From an uncultured Serinicoccus sp. (lineage in GTDB: Bacteria; Actinomycetota; Actinomycetes; Actinomycetales; Dermatophilaceae): 64,000 nucleotides of DNA. The stretch lies in the NCBI RefSeq assembly GCF_947500995.1, contig NZ_CANMUA010000001.1, forward strand, positions 310,001-374,000. Direction: 5' to 3'. The notes beneath the pieces were generated by a model. It was not told where the DNA came from and made no database searches. It saw nothing but the letters and a program-made list of their open reading frames with translations. This document shows positions 44,099 to 53,330 of this stretch, piece after piece; positions within the stretch are counted from its first letter, which is position 1, and every line of letters starts with the position of its first letter. Position numbers and translations under genes: made by a program.

Positions 44099-45568
44099 AT
44101 GCCTTCTCTCGCCCCCGCCTCCCGCGTCGCCGACCTCGTGCTGCCGGCGCTGGCCGGGGACGGCCCCGCCTACGCCCGGCTGGCGGAGGCGCTCCGGCGC
44201 ACGATCGTCGACGGCCGGCTGCCGCAGGGCGTGCGGCTGCCCAGCGAGCGCGACCTCACCGGACCGGTCGGACTGAGCCGGACCACGGTGACCCGGGCGT
44301 ACGCCGAGCTGCGGACCCAGGGCTATCTCGCCACCCGCCGCGGCTCGGGCAGCGTCGTCCAGGTGCCGCGGGTGCCGGGGGGCCGGGTCGACCACCTCCT
44401 CACCCCGGCGGCGCTGGACGAGGGGGCGCTGGACCTCACGATCACCGCCCCGGGCGCCCCGGCCGGCATCGCGGACGCCTACGCCCGCGCGGCGGAGGAC
44501 CTGGGGGCCTACCTGTGCGGCACCGGCTACTACCCCAGCGGCCTGCCGGTGCTCCGGCAGCGCATCGCCGACCGCTTCACCACCCGGGGACTGGCCACCA
44601 CACCGGACCAGGTGCTCGTCACCCCCGGCGCCCTCGCCGCGGTCGCCATCGCGCTGCGCGCGCTGATCCAGCGACGCGACCGGGTGCTCGTCGAGACTCC
44701 GACGTACCCCAACGCCATCGCCACCCTGGAGGGGGCCGGGGCGAGGATCGTCCCGCACCCGATCGACCACGTGGACCACGACTGGGAGGTCGACGCCCTG
44801 GCGCGGACGGTGCAGCAGTCGGGCGTCCGGGCCGCCTACCTCATCCCCGACTTCCACAACCCGACCGGCGCGCTCATGAGCAGCGCCCAGCGCGGGGAGG
44901 TGGGTCGGCTGCTGCGGCGCCACGGTGTCGTGCCGGTCATCGACGAGTCACCCGCCGAGCTCGCGCTGGAGGGTCAGCACATGCCGGAGCCGCTGGGGGC
45001 GCACGTGCCGACCGCGGTGACCGCCGGCAGCGCCAGCAAGTCGTTCTGGGGCGGGCTGCGGGTCGGCTGGCTGCGGGTCCCGCGCTCGCGGATGGAGGAG
45101 ATGGCCGCCAGCCGGCTGCGGCTCGATCTGGGGGTCCCGGTCCTCGAGCAGCTGGTGCTCGTCCACCTGCTCGACCGCGCCGACGACATCCTGCTCGAGC
45201 ACCGGGCGCGGCTGCGCGAGCGGCGGGACATCCTCCTGCTGGCCCTGCGCGCCCAGCTGCCCGACTGGCAGGTGCGGGTGCCGGCGGGTGGGATGTCGCT
45301 CTGGTGCCGGTTGCCGGAGGGGTCCTCGACCGCCCTGGCGGCCGCCGCCCGCCGCTACGACGTGGCGCTGGCAGCCGGGCCCAACTTCGCCGCCGGCGGC
45401 GGGCTGGACGGCTGGATCCGGCTGCCCTTCGTGCTGCCTCCCGAGCAGCTGGAGCAGGTGGTCCCCCGCCTCGTCCTGGCCTGGGAGGACGTGCTGGCCG
45501 GCCGTTCGGGAGGTGGAGGGGTCGACGCCTCGGACCGTGGCGGCCGGCAACGTCGGATCATCACCTGA
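44099..45568 (+). CDS. yczR: MocR-family PLP-dependent regulator (YczR-like)
   Basis: 489 residues from ATG 44099; in-frame ATG 44063 lies within the operator. N-terminal GntR-type winged helix (GVRLPSERDLTGPVGLSRTT, YLATRRGSGSVVQV, about 35-85) fused to a fold-type-I aminotransferase domain (about 115-460) with ETPTYPNAIATLEGA, PDFHNPTGALMSS and the PLP lysine in TAGSASKSFWGGLRVGW. The domain binds PLP but such proteins act as regulators. Likely controls the divergent yczE and itself. A serine- and glycine-rich tail follows. Confidence 0.87.
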   Translation: MPSLAPASRVADLVLPALAGDGPAYARLAEALRRTIVDGRLPQGVRLPSERDLTGPVGLSRTTVTRAYAELRTQGYLATRRGSGSVVQVPRVPGGRVDHLLTPAALDEGALDLTITAPGAPAGIADAYARAAEDLGAYLCGTGYYPSGLPVLRQRIADRFTTRGLATTPDQVLVTPGALAAVAIALRALIQRRDRVLVETPTYPNAIATLEGAGARIVPHPIDHVDHDWEVDALARTVQQSGVRAAYLIPDFHNPTGALMSSAQRGEVGRLLRRHGVVPVIDESPAELALEGQHMPEPLGAHVPTAVTAGSASKSFWGGLRVGWLRVPRSRMEEMAASRLRLDLGVPVLEQLVLVHLLDRADDILLEHRARLRERRDILLLALRAQLPDWQVRVPAGGMSLWCRLPEGSSTALAAAARRYDVALAAGPNFAAGGGLDGWIRLPFVLPPEQLEQVVPRLVLAWEDVLAGRSGGGGVDASDRGGRQRRIIT

Positions 45569-45698
45569 CCGCTGCGGCTCGCTCCGCCCCGTCGCACGGC
45601 GGCTCCGGGGGTCGGGGCCGGGGTAGGATGGAGGTGCTTGACAAGGGTTCTGCGCGCCGGGTGGCTGGGACGGCGCGCACGTCCGTGCAGACGGACCG

Positions 45699-47009
45699 AT
45701 GCGAGAGGCATACCCCTTGTCCCCCGTGCAGTCCTACCGTCGTCTCTTCGCCCTGACCGGGCCCCTCTACGTCGTCATCGCCTTCCTCGGCCGGCTGCCG
45801 CTGGCCATGTCGCAGATCGCCGCCCTGCTGGCGGTGTCCGGGGCGACCGGGTCGTATGCCGCCGGCGGCGCCACCGCCGGTGCCGTCGCCGTCGCCAACG
45901 CCGTCGGCTCGCCCCTCGCGGGAGCCCTCACCGACCGGGTGGGCCAACGACCGGTCCTGCTGGTGCAGAGTCTCGTCGGCACCGTCGGGCTGCTCGTGCT
46001 GGCCGCCCAGACGTGGGCCCTGGCCCCGGGGCAGGCGTGGTGGCCGCTGCTGGTCACCGCCGCCTGGACGGGGGTGTTCCTGCCGCAGGTCGGGACGATG
46101 GCGCGGGTGCGCTGGCGGCCGATCAGCACGGCGACCCCCGGGTCGGACCCGCGCGTCATGGACGCCGCGTTCTCCTACGAGGGGTCGGCGGACGAGGCGT
46201 CCTTCGTGCTGGGCCCGGCCCTCGTCGGTGTCATCGTGGCCGTGGCGGCGCCGGTGACCTCGCTCGTCGTCGCGGCCCTGCTGCTCGGGGCGTTCGGCAC
46301 GTGGTTCGCGCTCCACCCGACGGTGGCGCTCGTCGGTGCGGCCCGCTCGGCGGGGGTCCGCCCGGCCCGCCTGCTCACGCCGGCGCTGCTGGTGCTCGCC
46401 GGGACGCAGCTGGGGATCGGCATGGTGTTCGGGTCCATCCAGACGGGCACCTCGGTGCTCGCGACGCAGGCCGGTCAGCCGGGCCTGACCGGGCTGCTGC
46501 ACGCGCTGCTCGGGGTCGGGAGCGTGCTCGCCGGGCTGGCCGTCGTCGCCCTGCCGGAGAGCGTCGGGCACGTGCGCCGGCTGCGCGTCTTCACCAGCGG
46601 GATGGTCCTGCTCTCCCTGCCCCTGCTGCTCGTGGGCTCGCTGGGGTCGCTGGCGCTCGCCCTGCTGTGCCTGGGGGTGGCGATCGCGCCGTCGATGATC
46701 ACGACCTTCACCCTGGCCGAGCGCACCACCCCCGCCCGCCGGCTGGGCGCCGCGATGACGATCCTCGCGGCGATGACCGGGACCGGGTATGCCGTGGGCG
46801 CCGCCCTCGCCGGCCGTCTCGCCGACCTCGGCGGCCACCAGCCGGCCTTCGCGGTGACCGTCCTCGCCACCCTCGTCGCCGCCACCCTGGCCTGGGCCGG
46901 CGCCCGCCCGGTGCGTCGCGCCCTCACCACGGCCACCACCACCACACGCACCGGACGTCTCGTCGAGCCGCACGGGACGCGTCCTCAGGACGCACCGAAC
47001 GCGCGGTAG
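45699..47009 (+). CDS. MFS transporter
   Basis: 436 residues, twelve predicted helices. SPLAGALTDRVGQRPVLLVQ (about 69-88) is the MFS loop 2-3 motif; TPARRLGAAMTILAAMTGTG is in the C-half. No close functional match is clear; similar actinobacterial genes are drug or sugar exporters. Start uncertain: ATG 45699 taken; TTG 45717 and GTG 45726 are possible and no Shine-Dalgarno is seen. The last 25 codons (46935-47009) consist of ACCGGACG/GACGCG words from the neighbouring repeat family, so the C-terminus has been replaced or extended. Confidence 0.8.
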   Translation: MREAYPLSPVQSYRRLFALTGPLYVVIAFLGRLPLAMSQIAALLAVSGATGSYAAGGATAGAVAVANAVGSPLAGALTDRVGQRPVLLVQSLVGTVGLLVLAAQTWALAPGQAWWPLLVTAAWTGVFLPQVGTMARVRWRPISTATPGSDPRVMDAAFSYEGSADEASFVLGPALVGVIVAVAAPVTSLVVAALLLGAFGTWFALHPTVALVGAARSAGVRPARLLTPALLVLAGTQLGIGMVFGSIQTGTSVLATQAGQPGLTGLLHALLGVGSVLAGLAVVALPESVGHVRRLRVFTSGMVLLSLPLLLVGSLGSLALALLCLGVAIAPSMITTFTLAERTTPARRLGAAMTILAAMTGTGYAVGAALAGRLADLGGHQPAFAVTVLATLVAATLAWAGARPVRRALTTATTTTRTGRLVEPHGTRPQDAPNAR

Positions 47010-47112
47010 GACACGACAGGACGGCCGGTCCGCGTCGACCGGACGTCCGCCACGCACACCCGACGGGTATGACGTGCCGCTGTGTGCCTGGCGCGCCCGA
47101 GGTCGGCCCGAC

Positions 47113-47280
47113 GCGCGCCCGGAGTGCGCTGACCACGCGTCCGGTGCGGCCGGACCACGCGCCCGGAGTGCGCTGACCACGCGTCCGGTGCGGCCGGACC
47201 ACGCGCCCGGAGTGCGCTGACCACGCGTCTGGTGCGGCTGGACCACGCGTCCGGAGTGCGCTGAGGGCGCGTCCGGTGCG
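47113..47280. repeat. Tandem 44-bp repeats (two 22-bp halves), 3.8 copies
   Basis: Units start at 47113, 47157, 47201 and 47245 (partial) and run to the stop codon of the next gene. Each 44-bp unit is two related 22-bp halves, one with ACGCGCCCGGAG and one with ACGCGTCCGGTG, both ending GACC. They align with the 22-bp units at 14287. GTCCGG and CCGGAC within a half can form a hairpin with a five-base loop. Confidence 0.92.
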
Positions 47281-47281
47281 G

Positions 47282-48907
47282 TCAGGCGACGGAGAAGTCG
47301 ACCGTGTGCCAGCCGCTGGCGCCGTTCGGGGCCGGGGCGGCGGTCTGCTCGGTCTGGGTCTCGCCGGTCGCGTCGGTCGCGCGCACGCGCACCTGGTGGT
47401 TGCCGGGGACGGCGTCGGACCACGTGTAGGTCCACAGCCGCCAGGAGTCCACGCTCGGCTCGGCGAGCAGGGTGGCCTCCTGCCACTCCCCGTCGTCGAC
47501 CTGCAGCTCGACCCGGTCGACGCCCCGGTGCTGCGCCCAGGCGACCCCGGCCAGCGTGACCGCGCCGTCGGCGTCCGGCGCGAGCTCGCCGCCGGAGCGC
47601 GGCACGTCGATGCGCGAGGCCGTCTTGATCGGGCCGCGCTCGGACCACCCTCGGGGGGTCCAGTAGCCCTCGTCCTCGTCGAAGCGGGTGACCTTGAGCT
47701 CGGTGACCCACTTGGTGGCCGAGACGTAGCCGTAGAGCCCCGGCACGACCAGCCGTACCGGGTAGCCGTGCTCGGCCGGGAGGGGCTCACCGTTCATGGC
47801 CACGGCCAGCAGGGAGTCGCGGTCATCGGTGAGCGCCTCGATCGGCGTGCCCGCGGTCCAGCCGTCGACGCTGCGCGAGAGCACCATGTCGGCCTCCGGC
47901 CGCACCCCCGCCCGGGCGAGCAGCTCACGGACCGGCCAGCCCTGCCAGCGCGAGTTGCCGACGAGGTCGCCGCCGACCTGGTTGGACACGCAGGTCAGGG
48001 TCACCAGGGCCTCGACGTGCTCCTCGGCGAGCAGGTCGTCGTAGCTGATCTCGATCTCCTCGTCGACCATGCCGGTGACCCGCAGGGTCCACCCCTGCGC
48101 GTCGACCCGCGGCACGCGCAGGGCCGTGTCGATCCGGTAGAAGTCGGCGTTGGCGGTCAGGTAGTCCGAGTGGCCGGTGATGTCGCTGGACGCGTCGGCA
48201 GGAACGCTCACCGTGCTCACGGGGGTGGGCAGGCCGATGGCCTGCGCCGTCCGGGTCGCGGCCTGCCCGACGGTGCTGAGCAGCTGCCCGGCGAGGACGC
48301 CGAGCGCCCCGACGCCGGTGACACCTCCGGTCGTCAGCAGCACCTGACGCCGGGAGGCCCCGCCCGCACGGGTGGCGGCCGGGTGGGGCGGGCTGCCGGG
48401 GGCGGCCGTCCGCAGGCCGGCCACCATGCCGGTGAGCCGGCGCAGGACTTGGATGCCGACCACGACGCCGATCGCGGTGGGGACGAGGTCGACCACCCCG
48501 GTCGCAGGGCGGCTGAGCACGGCCAGCAGCCCGACGACGCCCACCGCCGCGAAGGCGCCCACCCCGAGCGTGGGGCGGCGCCAGGCGAGCACACCCAGCA
48601 GCGCGCACGCCACGGTGAGGGTGATCGCCATACCCACCCCGAGGGCCAGCTTGTCGGCCGTGCCGAAGGTCGCGACCGCCCAGTCCTTGAGCCAGGGCGG
48701 GGTGCGGTCGACGAACGCGCCCCCGACCGCCAGCAGCGGTGAGGACGTGCCGGCCGAGCCGAGCCACCGGGTCCAGAGGGCGGCCAGCAGCTCGGCCGTG
48801 CCGAGGGTGGCGGCACCTGCGGCCACCCCGGCGAGAGCGGCGAGCGGGCCGCGCCGGACCGGTCGTCGGTCGCCGGTTCCGGTCCCCGCCTCGGGGTCGC
48901 GCGTCAT
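47282..48907 (-). CDS. Membrane-bound molybdopterin oxidoreductase (sulfite oxidase family)
   Basis: 541 residues. Start fixed by GGAGG seven bases before ATG 48907. Four to five helices (about 20-170) precede a short Arg-rich linker (GASRRQVLLTTGG) and a fifth helix that puts the catalytic part outside. The Moco domain (about 245-440) has the cysteine in LVTLTCVSNQVGG (about 323) and GYPVRLVVPGLYGYVSATKW; a C-terminal Ig-like dimer domain (about 445-541) has GVDRVELQVDDGEW. It resembles YedY/MsrP and sulfite oxidase; probable roles are sulfite oxidation or methionine sulfoxide repair. No heme partner in view. Confidence 0.87.
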   Translation of the reverse strand: MTRDPEAGTGTGDRRPVRRGPLAALAGVAAGAATLGTAELLAALWTRWLGSAGTSSPLLAVGGAFVDRTPPWLKDWAVATFGTADKLALGVGMAITLTVACALLGVLAWRRPTLGVGAFAAVGVVGLLAVLSRPATGVVDLVPTAIGVVVGIQVLRRLTGMVAGLRTAAPGSPPHPAATRAGGASRRQVLLTTGGVTGVGALGVLAGQLLSTVGQAATRTAQAIGLPTPVSTVSVPADASSDITGHSDYLTANADFYRIDTALRVPRVDAQGWTLRVTGMVDEEIEISYDDLLAEEHVEALVTLTCVSNQVGGDLVGNSRWQGWPVRELLARAGVRPEADMVLSRSVDGWTAGTPIEALTDDRDSLLAVAMNGEPLPAEHGYPVRLVVPGLYGYVSATKWVTELKVTRFDEDEGYWTPRGWSERGPIKTASRIDVPRSGGELAPDADGAVTLAGVAWAQHRGVDRVELQVDDGEWQEATLLAEPSVDSWRLWTYTWSDAVPGNHQVRVRATDATGETQTEQTAAPAPNGASGWHTVDFSVA

Positions 48908-48996
48908 GACCATGCCTCCATCATGCGCGCCGACCCCGGCGCCCGCCCGCCCGAGCCGGACATCGTCATACTCTCGTAACCACGGCCCGACGGGCC

Positions 48997-49536
48997 TCAG
49001 CCCGCTCCGACCTCCCACTCCTGGCCGGGGGCCGCACACGTGTCGGTGTCGCCGGTGTAGGCGAGCACGGCGTCACCGCAGGCGAGCCGCAGCCCGAAGG
49101 CGGGGACCGGGTGCCGGACGGCGTACGGCGTGACCACGAACGGCCCGATGCGCAGCGGTGATCCGTGCGACAGCTCGCCGAAGCGGAACCCGGGCAGGGG
49201 CTCCGCCTGCCGCACCCCGTGCACCCGGGCCATCCGCTCGGCCACGCCCGGAGGACCCCACACGGGGAGGTCGGTCGTCGCCGGCACCGGGCCGTGCCGG
49301 CGCAGCACGGACAGCCCGCTGAGGTCGAGGCAGTGGTCCGGGTGCAGGTGGGACAGCAGGACGGCGTCGAGGGCCAGCGGGTCGGTATGCCGTTGCAGCG
49401 GCCCGAGCGCGCCCGACCCGAGGTCGAGCAGCACCCGCCAGCGACGCTCCCCGTCGTCGGCGGTGACGAGGTAGCAGCTGGCCGCGGCCTCCGGCCCGGG
49501 CACCGACCCGGAGCAGCCCACGACGGTGAGCCTCAC
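48997..49536 (-). pseudogene. Truncated metallo-beta-lactamase-fold hydrolase
   Basis: 179 residues, GTG start overlapping the stop of the CNNM gene upstream. N-terminal strand RLTVVGCSGSVPGPEAAASC, the metal motif SHLHPDHCLDL (about 74-84), AVRHPVPAFGLRL and GDTD (about 162) are present. Family members run to about 250 residues and carry a last His metal ligand about 60 residues after GDTD; here the protein ends 17 residues after it (CAAPGQEWEVGAG). Only 89 bases remain before the next gene, so the missing part is deleted, not shifted. It may be inactive or may use a shorter fold. Confidence 0.6.
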
Positions 49537-50549
49537 TGCGGCTGGCGCTCCCGGGGCAGCACGCGATGCATGATGTCCGCGATGCTCACCAGCCCGGTCA
49601 GCCGCTCGTCGCTGCGCAGCACGACGAGCTGCTCGCCCGACCCGCGCATGAGGGTGAGCGCCTCGTAGACCGGGGTGGCGGCGGGCAGGACGAACGCGGG
49701 GCGCGCCACCGGCTCGGCCGGCTCCTCGCCGCGGTGCAGGAGGGTGTCGCGGACGTGCACGACGCGCGGGTCGGTGGTGTCGTCGTCCAGCATGAGGATC
49801 CGCTTGTGCCCGGTGCGCGCCGCGACCGCCTGGACCTGCTCGACGGAGGCGTCGGAGCCGACGGCGGCCAGGTCGACGTGCTCGGGCGCCAGCTCGCCCA
49901 GGGTGAGGTCCTGCAGCTCGAGAGCATCGGAGATCTGCTCCTGGTAGCTGCTCTCCAGCGCACCCTCGGCGGCGGACTGCTCGACGAGCACCCGGATGGT
50001 GTGCGCGTCCTGGCCACCCACCATCGCGCGGTCGACCGGGGTGATGCCGCTGGCGCTGACCAGCCGGTTGGCGAGGGAGTTGACCCAGACCAGGAGCGGC
50101 CGCACGACGGCGATGAAGCCGCGCATGGGCAGCGAGACCAGCTTGGCGGCGCGCTCCGGGTGGGCGATCGCCCACGACTTCGGCGCCATCTCCCCCACCA
50201 CGAGGTGCAGGAAGGTGACGAGCAGCAGGGAGATCGCGAACGACATACCTCCGGCGATCCACCCGGGCAGACCCAGGTCCGCCAGGACCGGTCCGAGCCG
50301 GTAGTCGACGGCCGGCTTGGTGACCGCGCCGAGCGCGAAGGTGCAGGCCGTGATGCCGAGCTGTGCACCGGCCAGCATGACCGTGAGCTCGTTCATGCTG
50401 CGCAGGGCGGCCCGCGCGGACGGCGAGTGCTCGGCCTCGTGCTCCAGCCGGCTGCGCCGCGCGCCGAGCAGCGAGAACTCCACGATGACGAAGATCGCGC
50501 TGAGGACGATGAGACCGATGGTGACGAGGACGACGGTGAGCGCGTTCAT
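49533..50549 (-). CDS. CNNM/CBS membrane protein (338 aa)
   Basis: 338 residues. DUF21 membrane domain (1-190) with GAQLGITACTFALGAVTKP (about 62-80) and VVGEMAPKSW, then a CBS pair (about 205-330; HKRILMLDDD, LVVLRSDERLTGLVSIADIM). It lacks the C-terminal CorC_HlyC domain of its neighbour, so it is a shorter paralogue. Overlaps the upstream paralogue by ATGA and the truncated hydrolase downstream by GTGA. Probably forms a heterodimer with the 490-residue protein. Confidence 0.87.
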   Translation of the reverse strand: MNALTVVLVTIGLIVLSAIFVIVEFSLLGARRSRLEHEAEHSPSARAALRSMNELTVMLAGAQLGITACTFALGAVTKPAVDYRLGPVLADLGLPGWIAGGMSFAISLLLVTFLHLVVGEMAPKSWAIAHPERAAKLVSLPMRGFIAVVRPLLVWVNSLANRLVSASGITPVDRAMVGGQDAHTIRVLVEQSAAEGALESSYQEQISDALELQDLTLGELAPEHVDLAAVGSDASVEQVQAVAARTGHKRILMLDDDTTDPRVVHVRDTLLHRGEEPAEPVARPAFVLPAATPVYEALTLMRGSGEQLVVLRSDERLTGLVSIADIMHRVLPRERQPQ

Positions 50550-52018
50550 CGCTGCTCCTCCCTGCTCCCGGCGTCGCCGTCCCGGAGCCGGTCGTCACCG
50601 CCGTCGCCGTCGTCGTCGTCACGGTCGTTGCCGTCGTCCTCCGACGAGGGCTCGTCGGCCTCGGCCTCGTCCAGCGAGCGCTCGACCAGGCGGACCCGCA
50701 GCAGGCTCGGCACGTGGCGGTCGATCTCGAGGACCTCGATCTCGACGCAGCGCGTCACCCGCTCCTCCAGCACGAGCTCGCTCGGGTTCTCGGCGAGGTC
50801 CACGACGACGGTCTGCCCGATGTCCGGCAGGGCACCGAGCTCGGCGATGACCAGACCCGACACGGTCTCGTAGTCACCCTCGGGCAGGTCGTGGCCCAGG
50901 GCCCGCTGCAGCTCGTCCACGTGCACGTCGCCGTCCATGCGCCACACGTCCTCCCCCTCGCCGACGATGCCCTCGGGCACCTCGTCGTCGTGCTCGTCGG
51001 TGATCTCGCCGAGCAGCTCCTCCGCGAGGTCCTCCAGGGTGAGGACCCCGGCGAAGCCGCCGTACTCGTCCACGACGCAGGCCAGCTGCTGGCCCGAGCC
51101 GGTCAGCTCGGCCACCGCGTCCGGCAGCGGCATGAGCGTGGGCACGATGACGGGCTCGCGCATGATCTGGTCGGCCCGTCCGGCCGCGGGGTTGCGCAGC
51201 AGGTCCACGAGGCTGACCACGCCGACCGGTTGTCCGTCGCCGTCGACGACGGGATAGCGGGTATGCCCCTGGGCCATGAGCTGACGCAGCTCCTCCACGG
51301 GGGTCTCGGGGTCGATGACGTCGACCCGGGAGCGCGGCACCTGGGCGTGCTCCACGTCCTGGTCCGGGAAGTCGAGGATCCGGTCGAGGAGCACGGACAG
51401 CTCGGCCGGCAGGTCGCCGCTGTCGCGGGAGTCGGCCACGATCCGCTCGAGGTCCTCGGCGGTCGCGGTGGTGTCGAGGTCGTGGATGGGCTCGATCCGC
51501 ACCAGCCGCAGCAGGGCGTTGGCGGACCAGTCGAAGACCTTGATGAGCCAGCCGAAGACCGCGAGGTAGAGGAGCGTGGACCGGGCCAGGGCGCGGGCCA
51601 GCGGCCCGGCGTTGGCGATGGCGAGGTTCTTGGGGTAGAGCTCGCCGAAGACCATCTGGACCACGGTCGCGATGGCCAGCGCCGCCACCGTGCCCACCGT
51701 GATGCTCAGGGCCTCGGGCACCCCGGTGCCGCCGAGGATGATCGAGAGCCCGCGGCCGACGAGCGGCTCGGCGACGTAGCCGACGAGCAGACCGGTGACG
51801 GTGATCCCCAGCTGCGCGCCGGAGAGCATGAAGGACGTGCGCCGGGTGACCTTGAGGGCCCGCGCGGCCGCCTCGTCACCGGCGTCGGCCTCGGCGGAGA
51901 GCCGCAGCCGGTCGACCGACATGTAGGCGAACTCCTGCGCGACGAAGTAGCCGTTGGCCGCGATGATGACGGCGATCGCCAGGACGCCGACGAGGAGCAG
52001 GATGATGGCGGTGGTCAC
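50546..52018 (-). CDS. CNNM/CBS/CorC membrane protein (490 aa)
   Basis: 490 residues. DUF21 domain (SGAQLGITVTGLLVGYVAEP about 66-85; VVQMVFGELYPKNLAIA), CBS pair (about 220-340; TRYPVVDGDGQPVGVVSLVD, LACVVDEYGGFAGVLTLEDL) and CorC_HlyC domain (about 350-440). The tail is an acidic low-complexity run (SSEDDGNDRDDDDGDGGDD), probably disordered. Family role: divalent cation efflux. First gene of a two-gene operon. Confidence 0.88.
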   Translation of the reverse strand: MTTAIILLLVGVLAIAVIIAANGYFVAQEFAYMSVDRLRLSAEADAGDEAAARALKVTRRTSFMLSGAQLGITVTGLLVGYVAEPLVGRGLSIILGGTGVPEALSITVGTVAALAIATVVQMVFGELYPKNLAIANAGPLARALARSTLLYLAVFGWLIKVFDWSANALLRLVRIEPIHDLDTTATAEDLERIVADSRDSGDLPAELSVLLDRILDFPDQDVEHAQVPRSRVDVIDPETPVEELRQLMAQGHTRYPVVDGDGQPVGVVSLVDLLRNPAAGRADQIMREPVIVPTLMPLPDAVAELTGSGQQLACVVDEYGGFAGVLTLEDLAEELLGEITDEHDDEVPEGIVGEGEDVWRMDGDVHVDELQRALGHDLPEGDYETVSGLVIAELGALPDIGQTVVVDLAENPSELVLEERVTRCVEIEVLEIDRHVPSLLRVRLVERSLDEAEADEPSSEDDGNDRDDDDGDGGDDRLRDGDAGSREEQR

Positions 52019-52172
52019 GACTCACCCCTCCGCCCGGTGGAGCGTGCGGGTGAGCCGTAGGTACAGCCAGGGTCCATGGGTCCGTTTCTCTGGGTATGCA
52101 GCGGGTGGGGCACGAACCTCCAGGATACGGGACCCGGGCGAGGGGCCGGTGCGTCGCGCCGCGCGCAGGCCG

Positions 52173-53327
52173 CTAGACCGCGGCCTCGCGCGGGCGCGAC
52201 TCGAGCGGGAAGGACTGGTCGTGGAAGAGCACGGCGCGCGCCGCAGCCCGGCCGGCGGGGGTGCGCAGCAGCGCGAACCCCGCCTCGTGGACCCAGGGCG
52301 CGCGCAGGTGCGCGAGCACGGTCCGCAGGCCCAGGCGGCCGGTGAGGCGACGGCGCAGGGCGCGTCCGTCGTAGCCGTCCAGGGACCCGCGCCCGCCGGC
52401 CCGCAGGGCGTCGTCGAGGGACTCGACCGCCCGGTCGGACAGCCGCAGGCAGGGATCGAGCCCTCCGGCGGTGAGCGGGGAGACGGCTCCGGCGGCGTCG
52501 CCGACGAGCAGCCCGTCGGGCCCGCTGATCCGACGCAGCAGACCCCCGACGGGGATGGGCCCGGCCCGCTGCTCCACCGGACCGGTCCTGCGCACGCCGG
52601 CCAGGCCCGGCGGGTCGGCCCGCAGGTCGTCCAGGGCACGCCGCAGACCACCCTCGAAGCGGGTCGGGTAGCCGGCGGTGCCGAGGTGCACGTGCTCACC
52701 GTCGTCGACCACCCAGGCGAGGTACCCCGGGGCGAGGCGCGGGTCCAGGACGCAGTGGAAGGCCGGCGTCGACCCCGGCCGCGCAGCGATCGGGTAGACC
52801 TCCTCCGCCCCGACGAGCAGCTGCCGGTTGCGGTCCAGCCCGAGGTCACGGGCGACCCGGGACCTCGCCCCGTCCGCGCCCACGACGTAACGGGCGCGGA
52901 CGCGCAGGTCACCACGCGGACCCTCGAGGTGGCAGACCCCGCCGGCGCGGCCGGCATACCGGGTCGACAGCCGCAGGTCGACGCCCGCACGCAGCGCCTG
53001 CTCCCCGGCCGCCTCGTAGATCAGCCCCATGCGGCCCACGCGGAACTCCTCGCGGGCGCTGACCAGCTCGACCGGGCGCCGCCGACCGGGCGGGTAAAGG
53101 ACCATCCGGCGGATCGGGGGGCCGAGGGTGCCGTCCGGGAAGCTGTAGTCCTGCAGCGTGCGGTGGACGAAGATGCCGGTCGTGCGGATGTTGGCGGACA
53201 GGCTCGGCCGGGCCTCGGCCAGGAGGACGTCGTGACCGCGCCGGGCGAGCCCTGTCGCGACCCGCAGCCCGGCCAGCCCGGCTCCCACCACGAGGACGTC
53301 GAGGTCCGGTATGCGCGCGGCGCCCAC
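52173..53327 (-). CDS. FAD-dependent oxidoreductase (geranylgeranyl reductase-like)
   Basis: 384 residues. Rossmann start DVLVVGAGLAGLRVATGLARR (about 9-29, shown in part), second FAD motif YVVGADGARSRVARDLGL (about 148-165) and third GLLVGDAAGAVSPLTAGGLD (about 268-287). This order fits the GGR/p-hydroxybenzoate hydroxylase superfamily. It may reduce polyprenyl chains or hydroxylate a small molecule. It lies just after the XRE/DUF2975 pair with 3 bases between, so it may belong to that operon. Confidence 0.83.
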   Translation of the reverse strand: MGAARIPDLDVLVVGAGLAGLRVATGLARRGHDVLLAEARPSLSANIRTTGIFVHRTLQDYSFPDGTLGPPIRRMVLYPPGRRRPVELVSAREEFRVGRMGLIYEAAGEQALRAGVDLRLSTRYAGRAGGVCHLEGPRGDLRVRARYVVGADGARSRVARDLGLDRNRQLLVGAEEVYPIAARPGSTPAFHCVLDPRLAPGYLAWVVDDGEHVHLGTAGYPTRFEGGLRRALDDLRADPPGLAGVRRTGPVEQRAGPIPVGGLLRRISGPDGLLVGDAAGAVSPLTAGGLDPCLRLSDRAVESLDDALRAGGRGSLDGYDGRALRRRLTGRLGLRTVLAHLRAPWVHEAGFALLRTPAGRAAARAVLFHDQSFPLESRPREAAV

Positions 53328-53330
53328 CCG

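Noticed and set aside
45638-45643. TTGACA as a -35 box for the MFS gene at 45699
   Set aside because: No TAnnnT follows at 16-18 bp. TAGGAT at 45625 is a better candidate, but the start codon is uncertain, so I did not list it.
47010-47281. Protein frames running through the 44-bp repeats
   Set aside because: The frames are open on both strands only because the repeat lacks stops; 44 is not a multiple of 3, so no repeat peptide is kept in register.
48908-49536. Frameshift that would restore the metallo-hydrolase C-terminus
   Set aside because: I read the 89 bases after the stop in other frames and see no family sequence; there is not room for the missing 60-70 residues.
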